DNA of 25,480 nucleotides, from the NCBI GenBank assembly GCA_045597645.1, contig JAZLKM010000012.1, positions 1 through 25,480 on the forward strand, in the 5' to 3' direction. The translations under genes and the position numbers were made by a program. This document shows, piece after piece, positions 7,666-17,244 of this stretch (position 1 is the first letter of the stretch; the number at the start of each line of letters is the position of its first letter). The DNA is from JAKSSE01 sp045597645 (lineage in GTDB: Bacteria > Bacillota > Clostridia > Lachnospirales > Lachnospiraceae). The notes under the pieces were generated by a model. The model did no database searches and had not been told where the DNA came from. It saw nothing but the letters and a program-made list of their open reading frames with translations.

Positions 7666-9177
7666 TTACTGCTCTCCTATTTCGGTCGTGGCCGCTTCAG
7701 GCTGCTCCTCCGGCTTCACGTAAGAATACGCATTTGACTTTCCAGCGTTATTAGTGGATATGATTACCGGCTCTCTGTAAAATGCCACAACAGGCGTACC
7801 CACCTCCAACACTTCGTACAGTTCCTTGGCCTTATCTGTAGGCATATTAATGCAGCCATGCGAGCCGCTTGTCCTATAGATTTCCTCACCAAAGGTATTG
7901 CGCCATGAAGCATCATGGAATCCCACATTGTAAGCAAATGGCATAAAATATGCCACATCAGAGCTGTAGTCCTCACCCACCAGCGTGGCATTTGTGGTCT
8001 TATATACTACTTTGTATACGCCGTCAGGGCTTCCTGTTCCACGGTTAAGGCATCCCGATACAATATCACTATCCAGCATCAGATGCCCCTCTTTGTAGTA
8101 CCACATATGCTGATTCGTATAATCTACTTCAACATAAGAATCCCCTATATCATTGGGCCAGAAGTCCTTCGCTGTCTGTTCAAACACTGGTGTACGTTCA
8201 ATAGTTCCACCCGTGTTAAGGTCATTCATAAGCTGCTCTCTTTCGGCCTTTTTATTGACAACCCAGCCGTAGTCACCTCCACCGATAGTCACCGTATCTC
8301 CCATAGATGTCTTGAACTGTCGCTCATCGCTGTAGGTATTGTAGGTGCTTGCCAGATACTGTACGAACTTTGTGACCTTATCCTCGTCTATTGTTACGTT
8401 AAAATCATCGTCAAGCGACAACCACTTGCGCACTGTCGCAGAGTCTACCACCTCCGTGGCATCACCTATCGTATAGGTAATAGTAGTGTCATAGTAAGCT
8501 GTGACTGCCTGCATTATCCTCTGAAGCTCAGGGTCTTGCGTAGTAATCTCTGCATTCTCGTAACAGTCATCCGTCAGCGTCACCTCTTTTTGTCCTGCAT
8601 CAATCGCACTGCTTATCTGTGAAAGAGCCTTATCAAATATCAATACAGTGCCATTGTCCTCGGGCACCAAAACATAGCCTTCATCTCCCATCTGCTCTAT
8701 ATAAGCATCCGTTGGCATCCGCATGGTGGACTCGTTTGCAAATGGAAGACTTTTGATTGTAGTTCTCAAAAGAGACGCGTCATATTTTGCAGGAATATCT
8801 AAAACGTAGGTATGAGATTTCTTATTTTCACTTGAAAATCTAAACGGCTTTTGCCCCGACAGCAATGCCTTAATCGAGTCCCCAGGCACACATTCATATG
8901 CTATCTGCTTGCACGGAAAGCTGTAGCTGCCCTCTCTGGCATTAATTGTTATCTCCTGACTTGCTATGTCATCCCCCAATGCCTTTTGAGCTGATTCTGC
9001 AGTCATTTTCTTAACATCCACACCGTTGATGGTACTGTTCTTGAAAAAATGACTCGAATAATAGAATGCACTAAAAAGCATGCCGAGCAACACAACGCCC
9101 AGTGCAAGGACGCTGTAGAAGCCCAGCATTACCAACATTCTCTTTATACGTTTTTTCTTCTTACTTCTAGCTGCCAA
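7666..9177 (-). CDS. L,D-transpeptidase (YkuD family) with membrane anchor
   Basis: Cross-links peptidoglycan stems by a cysteine mechanism on the outer face of the membrane. The protein has 503 residues: a very basic N-terminus (RSKKKKR), one membrane helix at about 14-40, a long extracytoplasmic region of the type that precedes YkuD domains in Clostridia (about 45-340, probably PG_binding_4-like), and a YkuD domain at about 347-467. The active site is SHGCINMP with catalytic Cys442 and His440; His421 lies 19 residues before His440, as expected. The tail is rich in Glu, Pro and Thr. The start codon is TTG at 9175-9177, chosen because CGGAGAG stands 7 nt upstream and it keeps the basic N-terminus. 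It follows udp by 18 nt. Confidence 0.9.
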   Translation of the reverse strand: MAARSKKKKRIKRMLVMLGFYSVLALGVVLLGMLFSAFYYSSHFFKNSTINGVDVKKMTAESAQKALGDDIASQEITINAREGSYSFPCKQIAYECVPGDSIKALLSGQKPFRFSSENKKSHTYVLDIPAKYDASLLRTTIKSLPFANESTMRMPTDAYIEQMGDEGYVLVPEDNGTVLIFDKALSQISSAIDAGQKEVTLTDDCYENAEITTQDPELQRIMQAVTAYYDTTITYTIGDATEVVDSATVRKWLSLDDDFNVTIDEDKVTKFVQYLASTYNTYSDERQFKTSMGDTVTIGGGDYGWVVNKKAEREQLMNDLNTGGTIERTPVFEQTAKDFWPNDIGDSYVEVDYTNQHMWYYKEGHLMLDSDIVSGCLNRGTGSPDGVYKVVYKTTNATLVGEDYSSDVAYFMPFAYNVGFHDASWRNTFGEEIYRTSGSHGCINMPTDKAKELYEVLEVGTPVVAFYREPVIISTNNAGKSNAYSYVKPEEQPEAATTEIGEQ

Positions 9178-9195
9178 TAATACTCTCCGTCAGAA

Positions 9196-9969
9196 TTATT
9201 TATTGTTTTGGTCCTGCATGATTAGTAGCTTCAATCCCTCTACTGCACATTTTACAGCCCTGGAGGTATCGTGATTATTGTCCTGATGCAAGCCGGCTTT
9301 CTCGCGCTCTTGATTCCATACGCATGAGAATACAGCACCTGTGCGAAGTCTTCTAATCGCACCTACGATAAACAGGCATCCACTCTCCATCTCAGATGCA
9401 AGGCATCCGCCTTTTAACCACGCATTCCATTTGTAATTCAAATCTCCCGCCGTAGGCATAGAGTCTGGTGAATGCTGTCCATAGAAGCTATCCTTAGCCT
9501 GAACCACTCCCACATGGCTTGGATATTCCAAGTCCTTAGCGGCCTGTGCCAGAGCAGCTGTAACATTAAAATCAGCCACTGCCGGGAATTCTATCGGCAT
9601 ATATTCCAAAGTGGTACCGTCCTGCCTTATTGCTGCGTTGGCAATGATAACATCGTTGGCCATAACAGACAGGTCCATACCACCGCAGGTGCCGGTCCTT
9701 ATGATAGTATCCACACCAATATGCGCCAGCTCCTCAAAGCATATTGCTGATGAGGGCGCTCCAATGCCTGTCGATATTACCAGCACCCTCTCTCCGCACA
9801 GCTTACCTGCCCATGTATTATATTCTCTATTGCAGCCTACAAACTCAGGCTCGTCGAGTAACTGAGCTATTTTCTCTACGCGACCTGGATCGCCAGGGCA
9901 TATCGCATAGCGCGCGCCCTGGCTCTTATCCAGTTGAATATGATATTCTTTTACTTCATCTTTAAGCAT
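9196..9969 (-). CDS. udp: Uridine phosphorylase
   Basis: Phosphorolysis of uridine to uracil and ribose-1-phosphate in pyrimidine salvage. The 257 residues carry the nucleoside phosphorylase family motifs: CPGDPGRV (phosphate site), STGIGAPSSAI, IIRTGTCGG, KDSFYGQH and ASEMESG. The KDSFY segment and spacing favour uridine phosphorylase over purine nucleoside phosphorylase, though substrate range cannot be fixed from sequence. AGGAG stands 7 nt before the ATG. It is 13 nt after the GH31 gene and 18 nt before the L,D-transpeptidase gene, so it is part of a tightly packed transcription unit with no obvious shared pathway. Confidence 0.88.
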   Translation of the reverse strand: MLKDEVKEYHIQLDKSQGARYAICPGDPGRVEKIAQLLDEPEFVGCNREYNTWAGKLCGERVLVISTGIGAPSSAICFEELAHIGVDTIIRTGTCGGMDLSVMANDVIIANAAIRQDGTTLEYMPIEFPAVADFNVTAALAQAAKDLEYPSHVGVVQAKDSFYGQHSPDSMPTAGDLNYKWNAWLKGGCLASEMESGCLFIVGAIRRLRTGAVFSCVWNQEREKAGLHQDNNHDTSRAVKCAVEGLKLLIMQDQNNK

Positions 9970-9982
9970 ATAAAACTCCTAG

Positions 9983-12007
9983 TTATGCTCTCTTAAATAC
10001 CGGCATATACTCAAGTGGTGCTGCTACATGCACAGTCTGTCCACCTTCATAGATGGTGCCATCTGATGTAAGCTGCCATTTTCCAGCAGGGAGATATACA
10101 TCTCTCTCAAACTGATTATGTACAAAAATCGGAGCAACCACATAATCTGCGCCGAACATATACTGATCTGTAATATCCCAGCACTTTGCATCTCCCGGGC
10201 ACTCATAGAACATAGGTCTGATAAGTGGCGAGCCATTGGTGCTGGCCTCATCGTACAGTGCCTTAATATAATCATGCATCTCAATACGAATATCATAGTA
10301 TTTCTTCATGATTGCATAATTATCTTCGCCATAGCTCCAAAGCTCATTTGGCTGACCAGTATGCAGATATCCGCCACCCCAATCTCTATCATCAAGAGCT
10401 GGAATATTGTAAGGTCCTCTATCTCCGTGCATACGGAACACTGCTGAATATACAGCGAACTGATACCATCTTATAAGAAGCTGCTGGAAATACGGATCAT
10501 TGACGTCATCGGTCATAAATCCACCTATATCTGTGGTCCACCACGGGATACCTGCCATTCCCATGTTAAGTCCAGCTATCACCTGATCATAGAAGGCCTC
10601 AAATGTAGACGGTATATCTCCTGACCATACTACATTGCCATACTTCTGGCTTCCTGCCCATGCACAACGAAGCAGGTTAACCGGTGCCTCACCAGTAATC
10701 TCCTTCATCGGGTCAAAGAACACCCTGCTGTACATCTGCGGATACATATTGCTGCTAGCCAATGCCGGGCCATTGCAGTATCTGTAATTCTCAAAATCAT
10801 ATACGCCATAATCAGGCTCTGAATTATCAAGCCAGAATCCATCTATTCCATAGTCATAGTAGTTCTTTTTACATACTTCCCATACATACTCGCGGGTCTT
10901 AGGATTAAATGGGTCAATCTCAACGCAATCGCCCTGATAGTCATAGGTCTGAGCAGCTCCTCTCTCTGTCTTAATGAGAAGTCCCTGCTCCATCATTGGC
11001 CAGAAATTCTCACTCTTGCGGTCAACAGACGGCCATACTGATACGATTACTCTGATGCCCATTGAATGTAATTCATCCACCATAGCCTTCACATCAGGCC
11101 AGTACTTAGTGTCAAACTTCCAGTCACCCTGCACAGTCCAATGGAAGAAATCGATGACTATCTGATCAATCTTAATACCTTCCTTTTGGTACTGACGCGC
11201 TACAGTAAGCACCTCGTCCTGAGTGCGGTAGCGAAGCTTGCACTGCCATAATCCCATGAGGTTCTCCGGGAACTTTGGTGCATGTCCAGAAGCATTTGTA
11301 TAGTTTTCTACTATCTGCTTAGGACCATCAGCTACAGTCATCCAATAATCCATCTCCTTGGTAGACTCTGCAATCCACTCTGTATAGTTCTTGCCAAAGG
11401 TAACCTGACCTACTGCCGGATTGTTCCACAGGAAACCATAACCCAAAGAAGACACTGCAAAAGGAACTGTTATCTGAGAGTTGCGCTGAGCCAGTTCAAG
11501 TACACTGCCCTTGAGATCAAAATATGGCTGCTGATACTGACCCATACCAAATATCTTCTCGCCGTCATTGCTCTCAAACTTAAGGCTGAGCTTGTACTGA
11601 TCTCCGCCTATAATACCCTTCCATGTGCGGTTTACCACCTTGAGGCATCTGCTCTCTCTGGATAAGGTGCCGTCATACATGCGGAAATACTCTCTTAAAA
11701 TGAGCTCGTCATCTCTATATACAGATACAATTCCTACGAAATTAACGATAGCTTTGATACGTCCATTAGTGATGGTTGCTATCTGGCGCTTGTCATAATA
11801 CCCCTCTCCGCACCAGTGATCCTCCTCACCAATCTCAACCTTTGCCCCTGACTTATCTACTTCTTCAGTCAGTGCCCACAAGTTGCCTGTAAAATCCATC
11901 TGCTTTGTTGCACGAAATCTCAAAGAATCTTTGCCCCAGGCTTCAATCCTAAGAGTCTCTCCTTCGCGCATGGCTACAAGCGCACCATTGTCATTTTTGA
12001 AAACCAT
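9983..12007 (-). CDS. Glycoside hydrolase family 31, alpha-xylosidase-like
   Basis: Retaining alpha-glycosidase, 674 residues, with no signal peptide and so likely cytoplasmic, acting on imported oligosaccharides. The nucleophile is Asp394 in GFWLDNSEPDYG; the W-(L/M)-D-x-x-E-P form is more typical of alpha-xylosidases than the WxDMNE form of alpha-glucosidases. The acid/base is Asp464 in VVWSGDI, and PWWTTDIGGF follows. The N-terminal beta-domain covers about 1-230. I start at the ATG at 12005-12007 since GGGAGGGAATACTG is immediately upstream; an ATG at 12028 would overlap the HD-GYP gene and lacks such a site. Together with the GH43 gene it points to xylan or xyloglucan use. The exact substrate is uncertain. 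Confidence 0.85.
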   Translation of the reverse strand: MVFKNDNGALVAMREGETLRIEAWGKDSLRFRATKQMDFTGNLWALTEEVDKSGAKVEIGEEDHWCGEGYYDKRQIATITNGRIKAIVNFVGIVSVYRDDELILREYFRMYDGTLSRESRCLKVVNRTWKGIIGGDQYKLSLKFESNDGEKIFGMGQYQQPYFDLKGSVLELAQRNSQITVPFAVSSLGYGFLWNNPAVGQVTFGKNYTEWIAESTKEMDYWMTVADGPKQIVENYTNASGHAPKFPENLMGLWQCKLRYRTQDEVLTVARQYQKEGIKIDQIVIDFFHWTVQGDWKFDTKYWPDVKAMVDELHSMGIRVIVSVWPSVDRKSENFWPMMEQGLLIKTERGAAQTYDYQGDCVEIDPFNPKTREYVWEVCKKNYYDYGIDGFWLDNSEPDYGVYDFENYRYCNGPALASSNMYPQMYSRVFFDPMKEITGEAPVNLLRCAWAGSQKYGNVVWSGDIPSTFEAFYDQVIAGLNMGMAGIPWWTTDIGGFMTDDVNDPYFQQLLIRWYQFAVYSAVFRMHGDRGPYNIPALDDRDWGGGYLHTGQPNELWSYGEDNYAIMKKYYDIRIEMHDYIKALYDEASTNGSPLIRPMFYECPGDAKCWDITDQYMFGADYVVAPIFVHNQFERDVYLPAGKWQLTSDGTIYEGGQTVHVAAPLEYMPVFKRA

Positions 12008-12020
12008 CAGTATTCCCTCC

Positions 12021-13472
12021 CTATTCATGGCTCTTTTTCAGAGCAATCTTTACACGTTCCTTCATATATGCCACATTAACCGGCTTCAATATGTAATCTA
12101 CAGCACCTAGAACCTTGCACTTCACTACAGTTTCCTTGTCTGTACTGCCCGTCATAAATATGAACGGCGCATCAGATATCAATCCCATCTTCTTCATCTT
12201 GGCTATAGTGTTGATACCATCCAGAATCGGCATTTCTATATCCATCAATATTAAGTCCACGCTATTTTTTTCTGCCAGATATTTTATAGCATCGAGGCCA
12301 CTGGAAAATGCTACCACTTCTCCAATTTCTTCCAGGGCTTTTGCAATGGTAAGCTGCGATGCCTTAGCATCATCCACCACCATTATTACATCCTTTTTAG
12401 CCTTTGCCACGCCCCGGTCCTCATTAAGGACCTCTATATCTCCCAAATAATCCGGAGGCATAATGTCAGACTCTATAATCTTAATCCTCTCGTATTCTGG
12501 GTTAGTCGACAAATCTATAATGCAGCCAGATTTATGTAGCTTAACAACCGGCCGCTGCGCCACTTTTGAGTTTCTTACTACCAGCGCTCGCTCACCATTT
12601 GACAAAAGCACATCGATTCCCGGTGGAAAAGCCGGAATTACCTGCAGTGCAGCTTCTACTACCTTCTCGTCAAACAGTACTCCTTTGCCGCCCGCCAAAT
12701 AGTCCAGTGCATCAACAGGCGCATACGGCTCCTTGTACGGCCTTTTATTTGTCAGCGCATCATACACATCCACCACATGTATAATCTTGGACAAAATAGG
12801 AATCTGCTTTCCTTCAAGTCCTCTAGGATATCCGCTTCCGTTTTCATTTTCGTGATGGCACAGCACTGCCTGACGTACCACAGCCGACACTTCAGGATTA
12901 TTTTTCAGAATCTCATTGGAATATTCCGGATGCTTTTTTATCTGCTCATATTCCTCATCTGTCAGCCTCCCATTTTTATTCAGAATACTGTCTTCGATTT
13001 TTATTTTTCCAAGGTCATGACAGATAGCTGCCTGTGACAATAGTCTAAGGTCGTCCTCATACAGTCCCATCTTCTGGCCCACAACTACGGAAAATACAGC
13101 TACATTTACAGAATGATGAAATGTGTATTCATCTGTGGAGCGGAGGTCAAAAAGGTCTAGTGTCATGTCCTTTCTGCCAGAAACCTCAGAAACAATAGAC
13201 GCCGCCACATTGACTATACTGCCTATATTCTCTTCCTTTACCGCATCCAGACCCTTGGTAAAAAGCTCATCAGATATGGCCTCGCTATATTCTATGTCCT
13301 CAGAAAAAATGTCAGCTATGTACGCGCCAGCATACCCCTGCTCCTCAAGCCTTTTTATAGTAGGCTCATTCAGCGGGATACCTCGCTTAAGCATAAGCGC
13401 CCGGTTTGTGCTGACAATGTCCTTCGCCAGCAGCATACCAGGTTGCAGATTCTGCACGTTAACGTATCTCAT
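12021..13472 (-). CDS. HD-GYP domain protein with C-terminal receiver domain (putative c-di-GMP phosphodiesterase)
   Basis: Cytoplasmic protein of 483 residues. The HD-GYP domain covers about 110-280: HH at 119-120, CHDLGK with His152-Asp153, CHHE at 205-208 and the GYP triad at 214-216, so all metal and signature residues are present for c-di-GMP hydrolysis. A middle segment (about 285-350) links to a receiver domain at about 361-480 with acidic pair VVDDA, phospho-acceptor Asp411 (LMDIEMP) and Lys463 (LKP). The order HD-GYP then REC is the reverse of the common RpfG layout. A TAGGA stretch precedes the ATG. The 148-nt gap upstream may hold its promoter (AT-rich TTATATAAAAT) but I see no clear -35. 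The GH31 gene follows 13 nt after it. Confidence 0.92.
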   Translation of the reverse strand: MRYVNVQNLQPGMLLAKDIVSTNRALMLKRGIPLNEPTIKRLEEQGYAGAYIADIFSEDIEYSEAISDELFTKGLDAVKEENIGSIVNVAASIVSEVSGRKDMTLDLFDLRSTDEYTFHHSVNVAVFSVVVGQKMGLYEDDLRLLSQAAICHDLGKIKIEDSILNKNGRLTDEEYEQIKKHPEYSNEILKNNPEVSAVVRQAVLCHHENENGSGYPRGLEGKQIPILSKIIHVVDVYDALTNKRPYKEPYAPVDALDYLAGGKGVLFDEKVVEAALQVIPAFPPGIDVLLSNGERALVVRNSKVAQRPVVKLHKSGCIIDLSTNPEYERIKIIESDIMPPDYLGDIEVLNEDRGVAKAKKDVIMVVDDAKASQLTIAKALEEIGEVVAFSSGLDAIKYLAEKNSVDLILMDIEMPILDGINTIAKMKKMGLISDAPFIFMTGSTDKETVVKCKVLGAVDYILKPVNVAYMKERVKIALKKSHE

Positions 13473-13620
13473 TTTTTTCCTATCTACCCATACCCTTTTT
13501 CACTGCATCCCCCCAGATTACACCCTTATCCCTAGGCGATGCAGGTAATGCTTTCCATTGCATTTTATATAATTTAAGAGCTTTTTTCCAGTACCAGATT
13601 CCTGTATATACTATCAACGG

Positions 13621-14481
13621 TTACGGCTTCATCGCATATATGATTCCAAATGTCCTTGGCCCGCAGTTGCTCGATACCGTTGCTGATGCCTGCTGCTCGT
13701 AATAGTTCTCAAAAGTGACTTTCTCCTTCACTTTTTCTCTAGCCAGCTCCAGTATGTCCTCACTGCAACCCGCATATGCATTTACTGCGATTGAAGTATC
13801 TATCTTCTTTGTGTCACCTAAAATTTTCTTAATGTACTTCCTGGCTACTCTATTATATTTTCCCAGGAATGCCATCTTCAATGTGAGCTTGCCATCTATC
13901 ATAGCCAATACCGGGTGTATGTGGAAAACATTGCACAGGTCCATAACACTCTTTTTTACTTTTCCATTGTAGTAGAGGTAATTTGCGTTTTTTGCCAAAA
14001 ACGAAGTTGATATACGGGGAATCATATCGTCTAGCTTGTCTACAATCTCTGCGCCTGACAGCCCTTCGTCTCTCCACTTTACTGCTTCCATGGCCAAAAT
14101 GCCCTGACCTGCCGACAAATGCTTAGAATCAATGACATGAACCTTCTCTCCGTCCTGACCCATTTTAACCTTCGCTAATACAGCGTTATTATATGCGTCA
14201 CTTATTCCTGAGCTAATGCATATGTGGATGACCTCTGAATATTCTCTAAGTGTCTTATCAAAAAAATTCTTGTACGCATTGGCCGTCGGAATAACACTGA
14301 TAGCCGTCTTCGTACCATCTGCCATGTACTCCATTACATTTTGAGAATCAATCTCCACGGTATCCTGGAAAAGACCGCCCTCGGTCTTAATGTCAAAATA
14401 GATAATGCCAATCTCGTTTTCCTGGCACAATCTTTGTGGAAGGTCTGCCACACATTCAGTTGTAATTGCTATATTATGCAT
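13621..14481 (-). CDS. DegV family protein
   Basis: DegV proteins bind a single fatty acid; in Firmicutes they feed fatty-acid kinase systems. The 286 residues follow the family plan: N-terminal strand IAITTECVADLP (usual form TDSxxDLP), the ISVIPTANAY segment, HICISSGISDAYNNA (usual ISSxLSGTYxxA), HVIDSKHLSAGQG, and a C-terminal domain ending near CGPRTFGIIY. The usual N-terminal TDS is TTE here, and the SQPS-like motif is replaced by SVIPTA, so it is a diverged member and its ligand is uncertain. It starts 3 nt after the histidine kinase stop codon, so the two are almost surely co-translated from one message. Confidence 0.85.
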   Translation of the reverse strand: MHNIAITTECVADLPQRLCQENEIGIIYFDIKTEGGLFQDTVEIDSQNVMEYMADGTKTAISVIPTANAYKNFFDKTLREYSEVIHICISSGISDAYNNAVLAKVKMGQDGEKVHVIDSKHLSAGQGILAMEAVKWRDEGLSGAEIVDKLDDMIPRISTSFLAKNANYLYYNGKVKKSVMDLCNVFHIHPVLAMIDGKLTLKMAFLGKYNRVARKYIKKILGDTKKIDTSIAVNAYAGCSEDILELAREKVKEKVTFENYYEQQASATVSSNCGPRTFGIIYAMKP

Positions 14482-14484
14482 AGC

Positions 14485-17223
14485 TTACTCCTCCATACCA
14501 CATGAAGCCATCAACGACTTAAGAAGCTCCTCTGCCTTGTCATAGTTAAAATCTGCTGCGTAGTCACCTATCTCTGCAAGAAGCTGCCCCATCTGTATTG
14601 CTTTGTAGACCCCGCCACTTCCATTCTTTGCTATCTCAACAGCTGCATCACCATCAAAGCTGGCTAGAGCATTCTTCATCATAGAAACAAGCTCTATTGC
14701 CTTGTCCTCATCAAAAACAGTCGCGTCACTGTCTACTTTTTGCTCCTTGGGCTCATTTTTCTTATTATCCATCAAAATCTGCTCGCCCATCTCTATTACT
14801 TTGCTATACAGGCTCATAGCATCTTGATGATTTTTCCTAATATATTCAATGTCATCAGCTTTTCCACTCATTTCAAGCTTTCTAGCTTCCTCTGACATCT
14901 GCCTTGCACCAATTGACAATGATGAGCTCTTTAGTGCATGTACCTCAATGGTATAATTTTTCCAGTCTCCCTGCTCAAAAAGTCCCTGAATGACCCCTAT
15001 CTTCTCTTTTCCCTTTTCTATATATGAATTGAGAATCAAATAATACGTATCCACATTGTTGCCAATGTAGGAGAGACCTGTCTTTACATCTATATGTTCT
15101 GATGCTGCATCGCTCACCACAATGGCATCAACGTTTTTCGCACCAGTCTCCTCAGCCGTAGGCTTTACGATTTTCTCTGACGGTAAGTTCTGTTTCAGCA
15201 CACGGTCTAGTGCAGAAAGCTCTATCGGCTTTGTAACAAACCCGTTGAATCCATTTGCGAGGTACATCTCCCTAGCGCCGCTGACTGCGTTCGCTGTCAA
15301 TGCAATGATCGGAAGATTCCTGTAATATTCGTCCTCTTTGCTTCTAATTATAGACGTAGCCTCAACGCCATCTAGTTCTGGCATCATATGATCCATAAGC
15401 ACCAGATCATAATCCTTTGACTCCAGCATCCTTATCGCGTCCTGACCGCTGCTCGCTGACAGCACCTGCATCTTATATGGTTGCATAAGGCCCATCGCAA
15501 CCTGCAAGTTAACAGGATTATCGTCCACCAAGAGAATTCGCGCCTTCGGTGCAATAAAGGTGTGGGAGGACATCTTCTCTTCCATAAGGTTAATTATATT
15601 ATTTTCATTATTGAACACACTGCTAAGCGGTAGCTCGTATATCGGCTTATATATACAGCGCATATTGTCAGGCACAATAATACTGTCATATCTGCCCTGA
15701 ATAATAACCACCTGGACCTTATCTGCAATCCCTATGTAATAATCGCTATGTTCCAGGTATTCTTCCTTTCCCACGAAACAGTGAGTTATATTCCCTAAGC
15801 CTAGCCTTCGCTGCAAATCCTCAAAAGTGCCAAGGATACAATGCTTCACTTGTAGCGACTCGCCTATCTCGCCGAGCAAGTCCTTGTATGCCTGCTTGGT
15901 CGCAGGGTGACTATACTTGTTCACATCAATATAACAAGCTGCGTTGATTTTCTCTGCATTATCTACACATATAAAGGGTCGCTCGTCCTTCACCTTTAGC
16001 GGCACTACGAACTTGAACTCAGATCCCTCCCCATATGTACTTTTCACCGATATGAATCCACCCATCTTAGTTATCAGTCGCTTGGATATTACAAGCCCCA
16101 AGCCAGTTCCCTCGACTGAGCGATTCTTTTTTGTATCAACCTGCTGAAAACTGTTAAACAGCTGTTCTAAATTCTTTTTTGAAATTCCTATGCCAGAGTC
16201 CTTAACGCTGACAGACAGGTTAATACCATACTTTCTAACCGTCTTAGATATCCTAAGTACAACTACGCCCTCATTTGTATACTTCACAGCATTAGTCAGA
16301 AGGTTAATCATAATCTGGCGAAGTCTGACCTCATCTCCTATCAGCAGCTTTGGAATGCTAGGATCAACGTGCGCTACAAGCTCAAGCTTCTTGTCACCCA
16401 TTCTGGCCATAGTCATATTTATGACATCATTCAATGTGGAGGCCAGATTAAACTCGTCCTCCACCAATTCCATCTTTCCCGATTCAATTTTTGAAAAATC
16501 AAGAATATCATTTATGATGGCCAAGAGACTTCTGCCTGAATTTTGTATCTGGCTTGCATGCTCCCTGACCGTCTCAGAAAGCCCATGTTCCCTTAAGACT
16601 AATTCGCACATACCAATGATTGCATTCATAGGTGTACGAATCTCATGGGACATGTTTGCTAAGAAATCCGACTTTGCATGCTCCGCATTTTCAGCGACCT
16701 CAACTGCCTGCCCTAGGGCTTTTCTAACTCTGTCATCACGCGCAATATTTACATAGAGTGATAATCCTATTCCTAGCTGAATAAACATTGCGAGGAAAAA
16801 CCCTACATATCCAGACATTCTGGCGAATAAAATCGCGTGAAAGCCAAAATGGTGCACAAGCACAATAACTACAGTCAACACAGTTTCAAACAATACAAGA
16901 AATGCATCGTGATAAAATGAAACCAAAACTATAATTCCAGCAAGCAATATGAGTTCCAAGTAATAGTCACGAATATACAATCCGCTTATAAACACCGTAC
17001 TGCCAGCAAAAAGTCCATACATTATGCCCTGCACTCTATCTGGGATTTTAGGTATTAAAAGCGTAACCACTATAAGTACCATCTGTATCCAGAATACAAA
17101 GTACACATAGTTCGGCCACGCGCATCTTTTTCCATATATGGTCAAAAACAAATCTGACAACGCGCAAAGCACAGTCGTTGCATACAGTTCTATGCTTCTT
17201 CCATTTATCTTGCCACTTTCCAT
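14485..17223 (-). CDS. Membrane hybrid sensor histidine kinase with receiver and HPt domains
   Basis: A 912-residue phosphorelay protein. The N-terminus holds about six hydrophobic segments between residues 12 and 160 and lacks an evident extracellular sensor domain. HisKA follows with His193 in FLANMSHEIRTPMN, then the ATPase domain with N-box NLLTNAVKYT, DSGIGIS (342-348) and GTGLGL (372-377). Residues about 415-545 look like a degenerate receiver. A full receiver at about 560-680 has VDD at 566-568 and Asp611 (LMDHMMP). The C-terminal HPt domain carries His762 in VHALKSSS. All parts of a His-Asp-His relay are therefore present; the final Asp acceptor may be the receiver of a neighbouring HD-GYP protein. 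GAGGATGATAA precedes the ATG. Confidence 0.94.
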   Translation of the reverse strand: MESGKINGRSIELYATTVLCALSDLFLTIYGKRCAWPNYVYFVFWIQMVLIVVTLLIPKIPDRVQGIMYGLFAGSTVFISGLYIRDYYLELILLAGIIVLVSFYHDAFLVLFETVLTVVIVLVHHFGFHAILFARMSGYVGFFLAMFIQLGIGLSLYVNIARDDRVRKALGQAVEVAENAEHAKSDFLANMSHEIRTPMNAIIGMCELVLREHGLSETVREHASQIQNSGRSLLAIINDILDFSKIESGKMELVEDEFNLASTLNDVINMTMARMGDKKLELVAHVDPSIPKLLIGDEVRLRQIMINLLTNAVKYTNEGVVVLRISKTVRKYGINLSVSVKDSGIGISKKNLEQLFNSFQQVDTKKNRSVEGTGLGLVISKRLITKMGGFISVKSTYGEGSEFKFVVPLKVKDERPFICVDNAEKINAACYIDVNKYSHPATKQAYKDLLGEIGESLQVKHCILGTFEDLQRRLGLGNITHCFVGKEEYLEHSDYYIGIADKVQVVIIQGRYDSIIVPDNMRCIYKPIYELPLSSVFNNENNIINLMEEKMSSHTFIAPKARILLVDDNPVNLQVAMGLMQPYKMQVLSASSGQDAIRMLESKDYDLVLMDHMMPELDGVEATSIIRSKEDEYYRNLPIIALTANAVSGAREMYLANGFNGFVTKPIELSALDRVLKQNLPSEKIVKPTAEETGAKNVDAIVVSDAASEHIDVKTGLSYIGNNVDTYYLILNSYIEKGKEKIGVIQGLFEQGDWKNYTIEVHALKSSSLSIGARQMSEEARKLEMSGKADDIEYIRKNHQDAMSLYSKVIEMGEQILMDNKKNEPKEQKVDSDATVFDEDKAIELVSMMKNALASFDGDAAVEIAKNGSGGVYKAIQMGQLLAEIGDYAADFNYDKAEELLKSLMASCGMEE

Positions 17224-17244
17224 TTATCATCCTCAAACATAAAA

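Noticed and set aside
7915..8622. Plus-strand open frame of 235 codons inside the L,D-transpeptidase gene
   Set aside because: Antisense shadow: no ribosome binding site, Cys/His/Arg-rich composition without motifs, while the minus strand has a complete YkuD active site.
13473..13620. c-di-GMP riboswitch (GEMM) before the HD-GYP gene
   Set aside because: The conserved GEMM core segments are absent from this 148-nt gap; the gap upstream of the other HD-GYP gene lacks them too.
15639..15646. Perfect GCCGATAT (sigma-28 -10) inside the histidine kinase gene
   Set aside because: No TAAA at the right distance upstream and no gene start follows.
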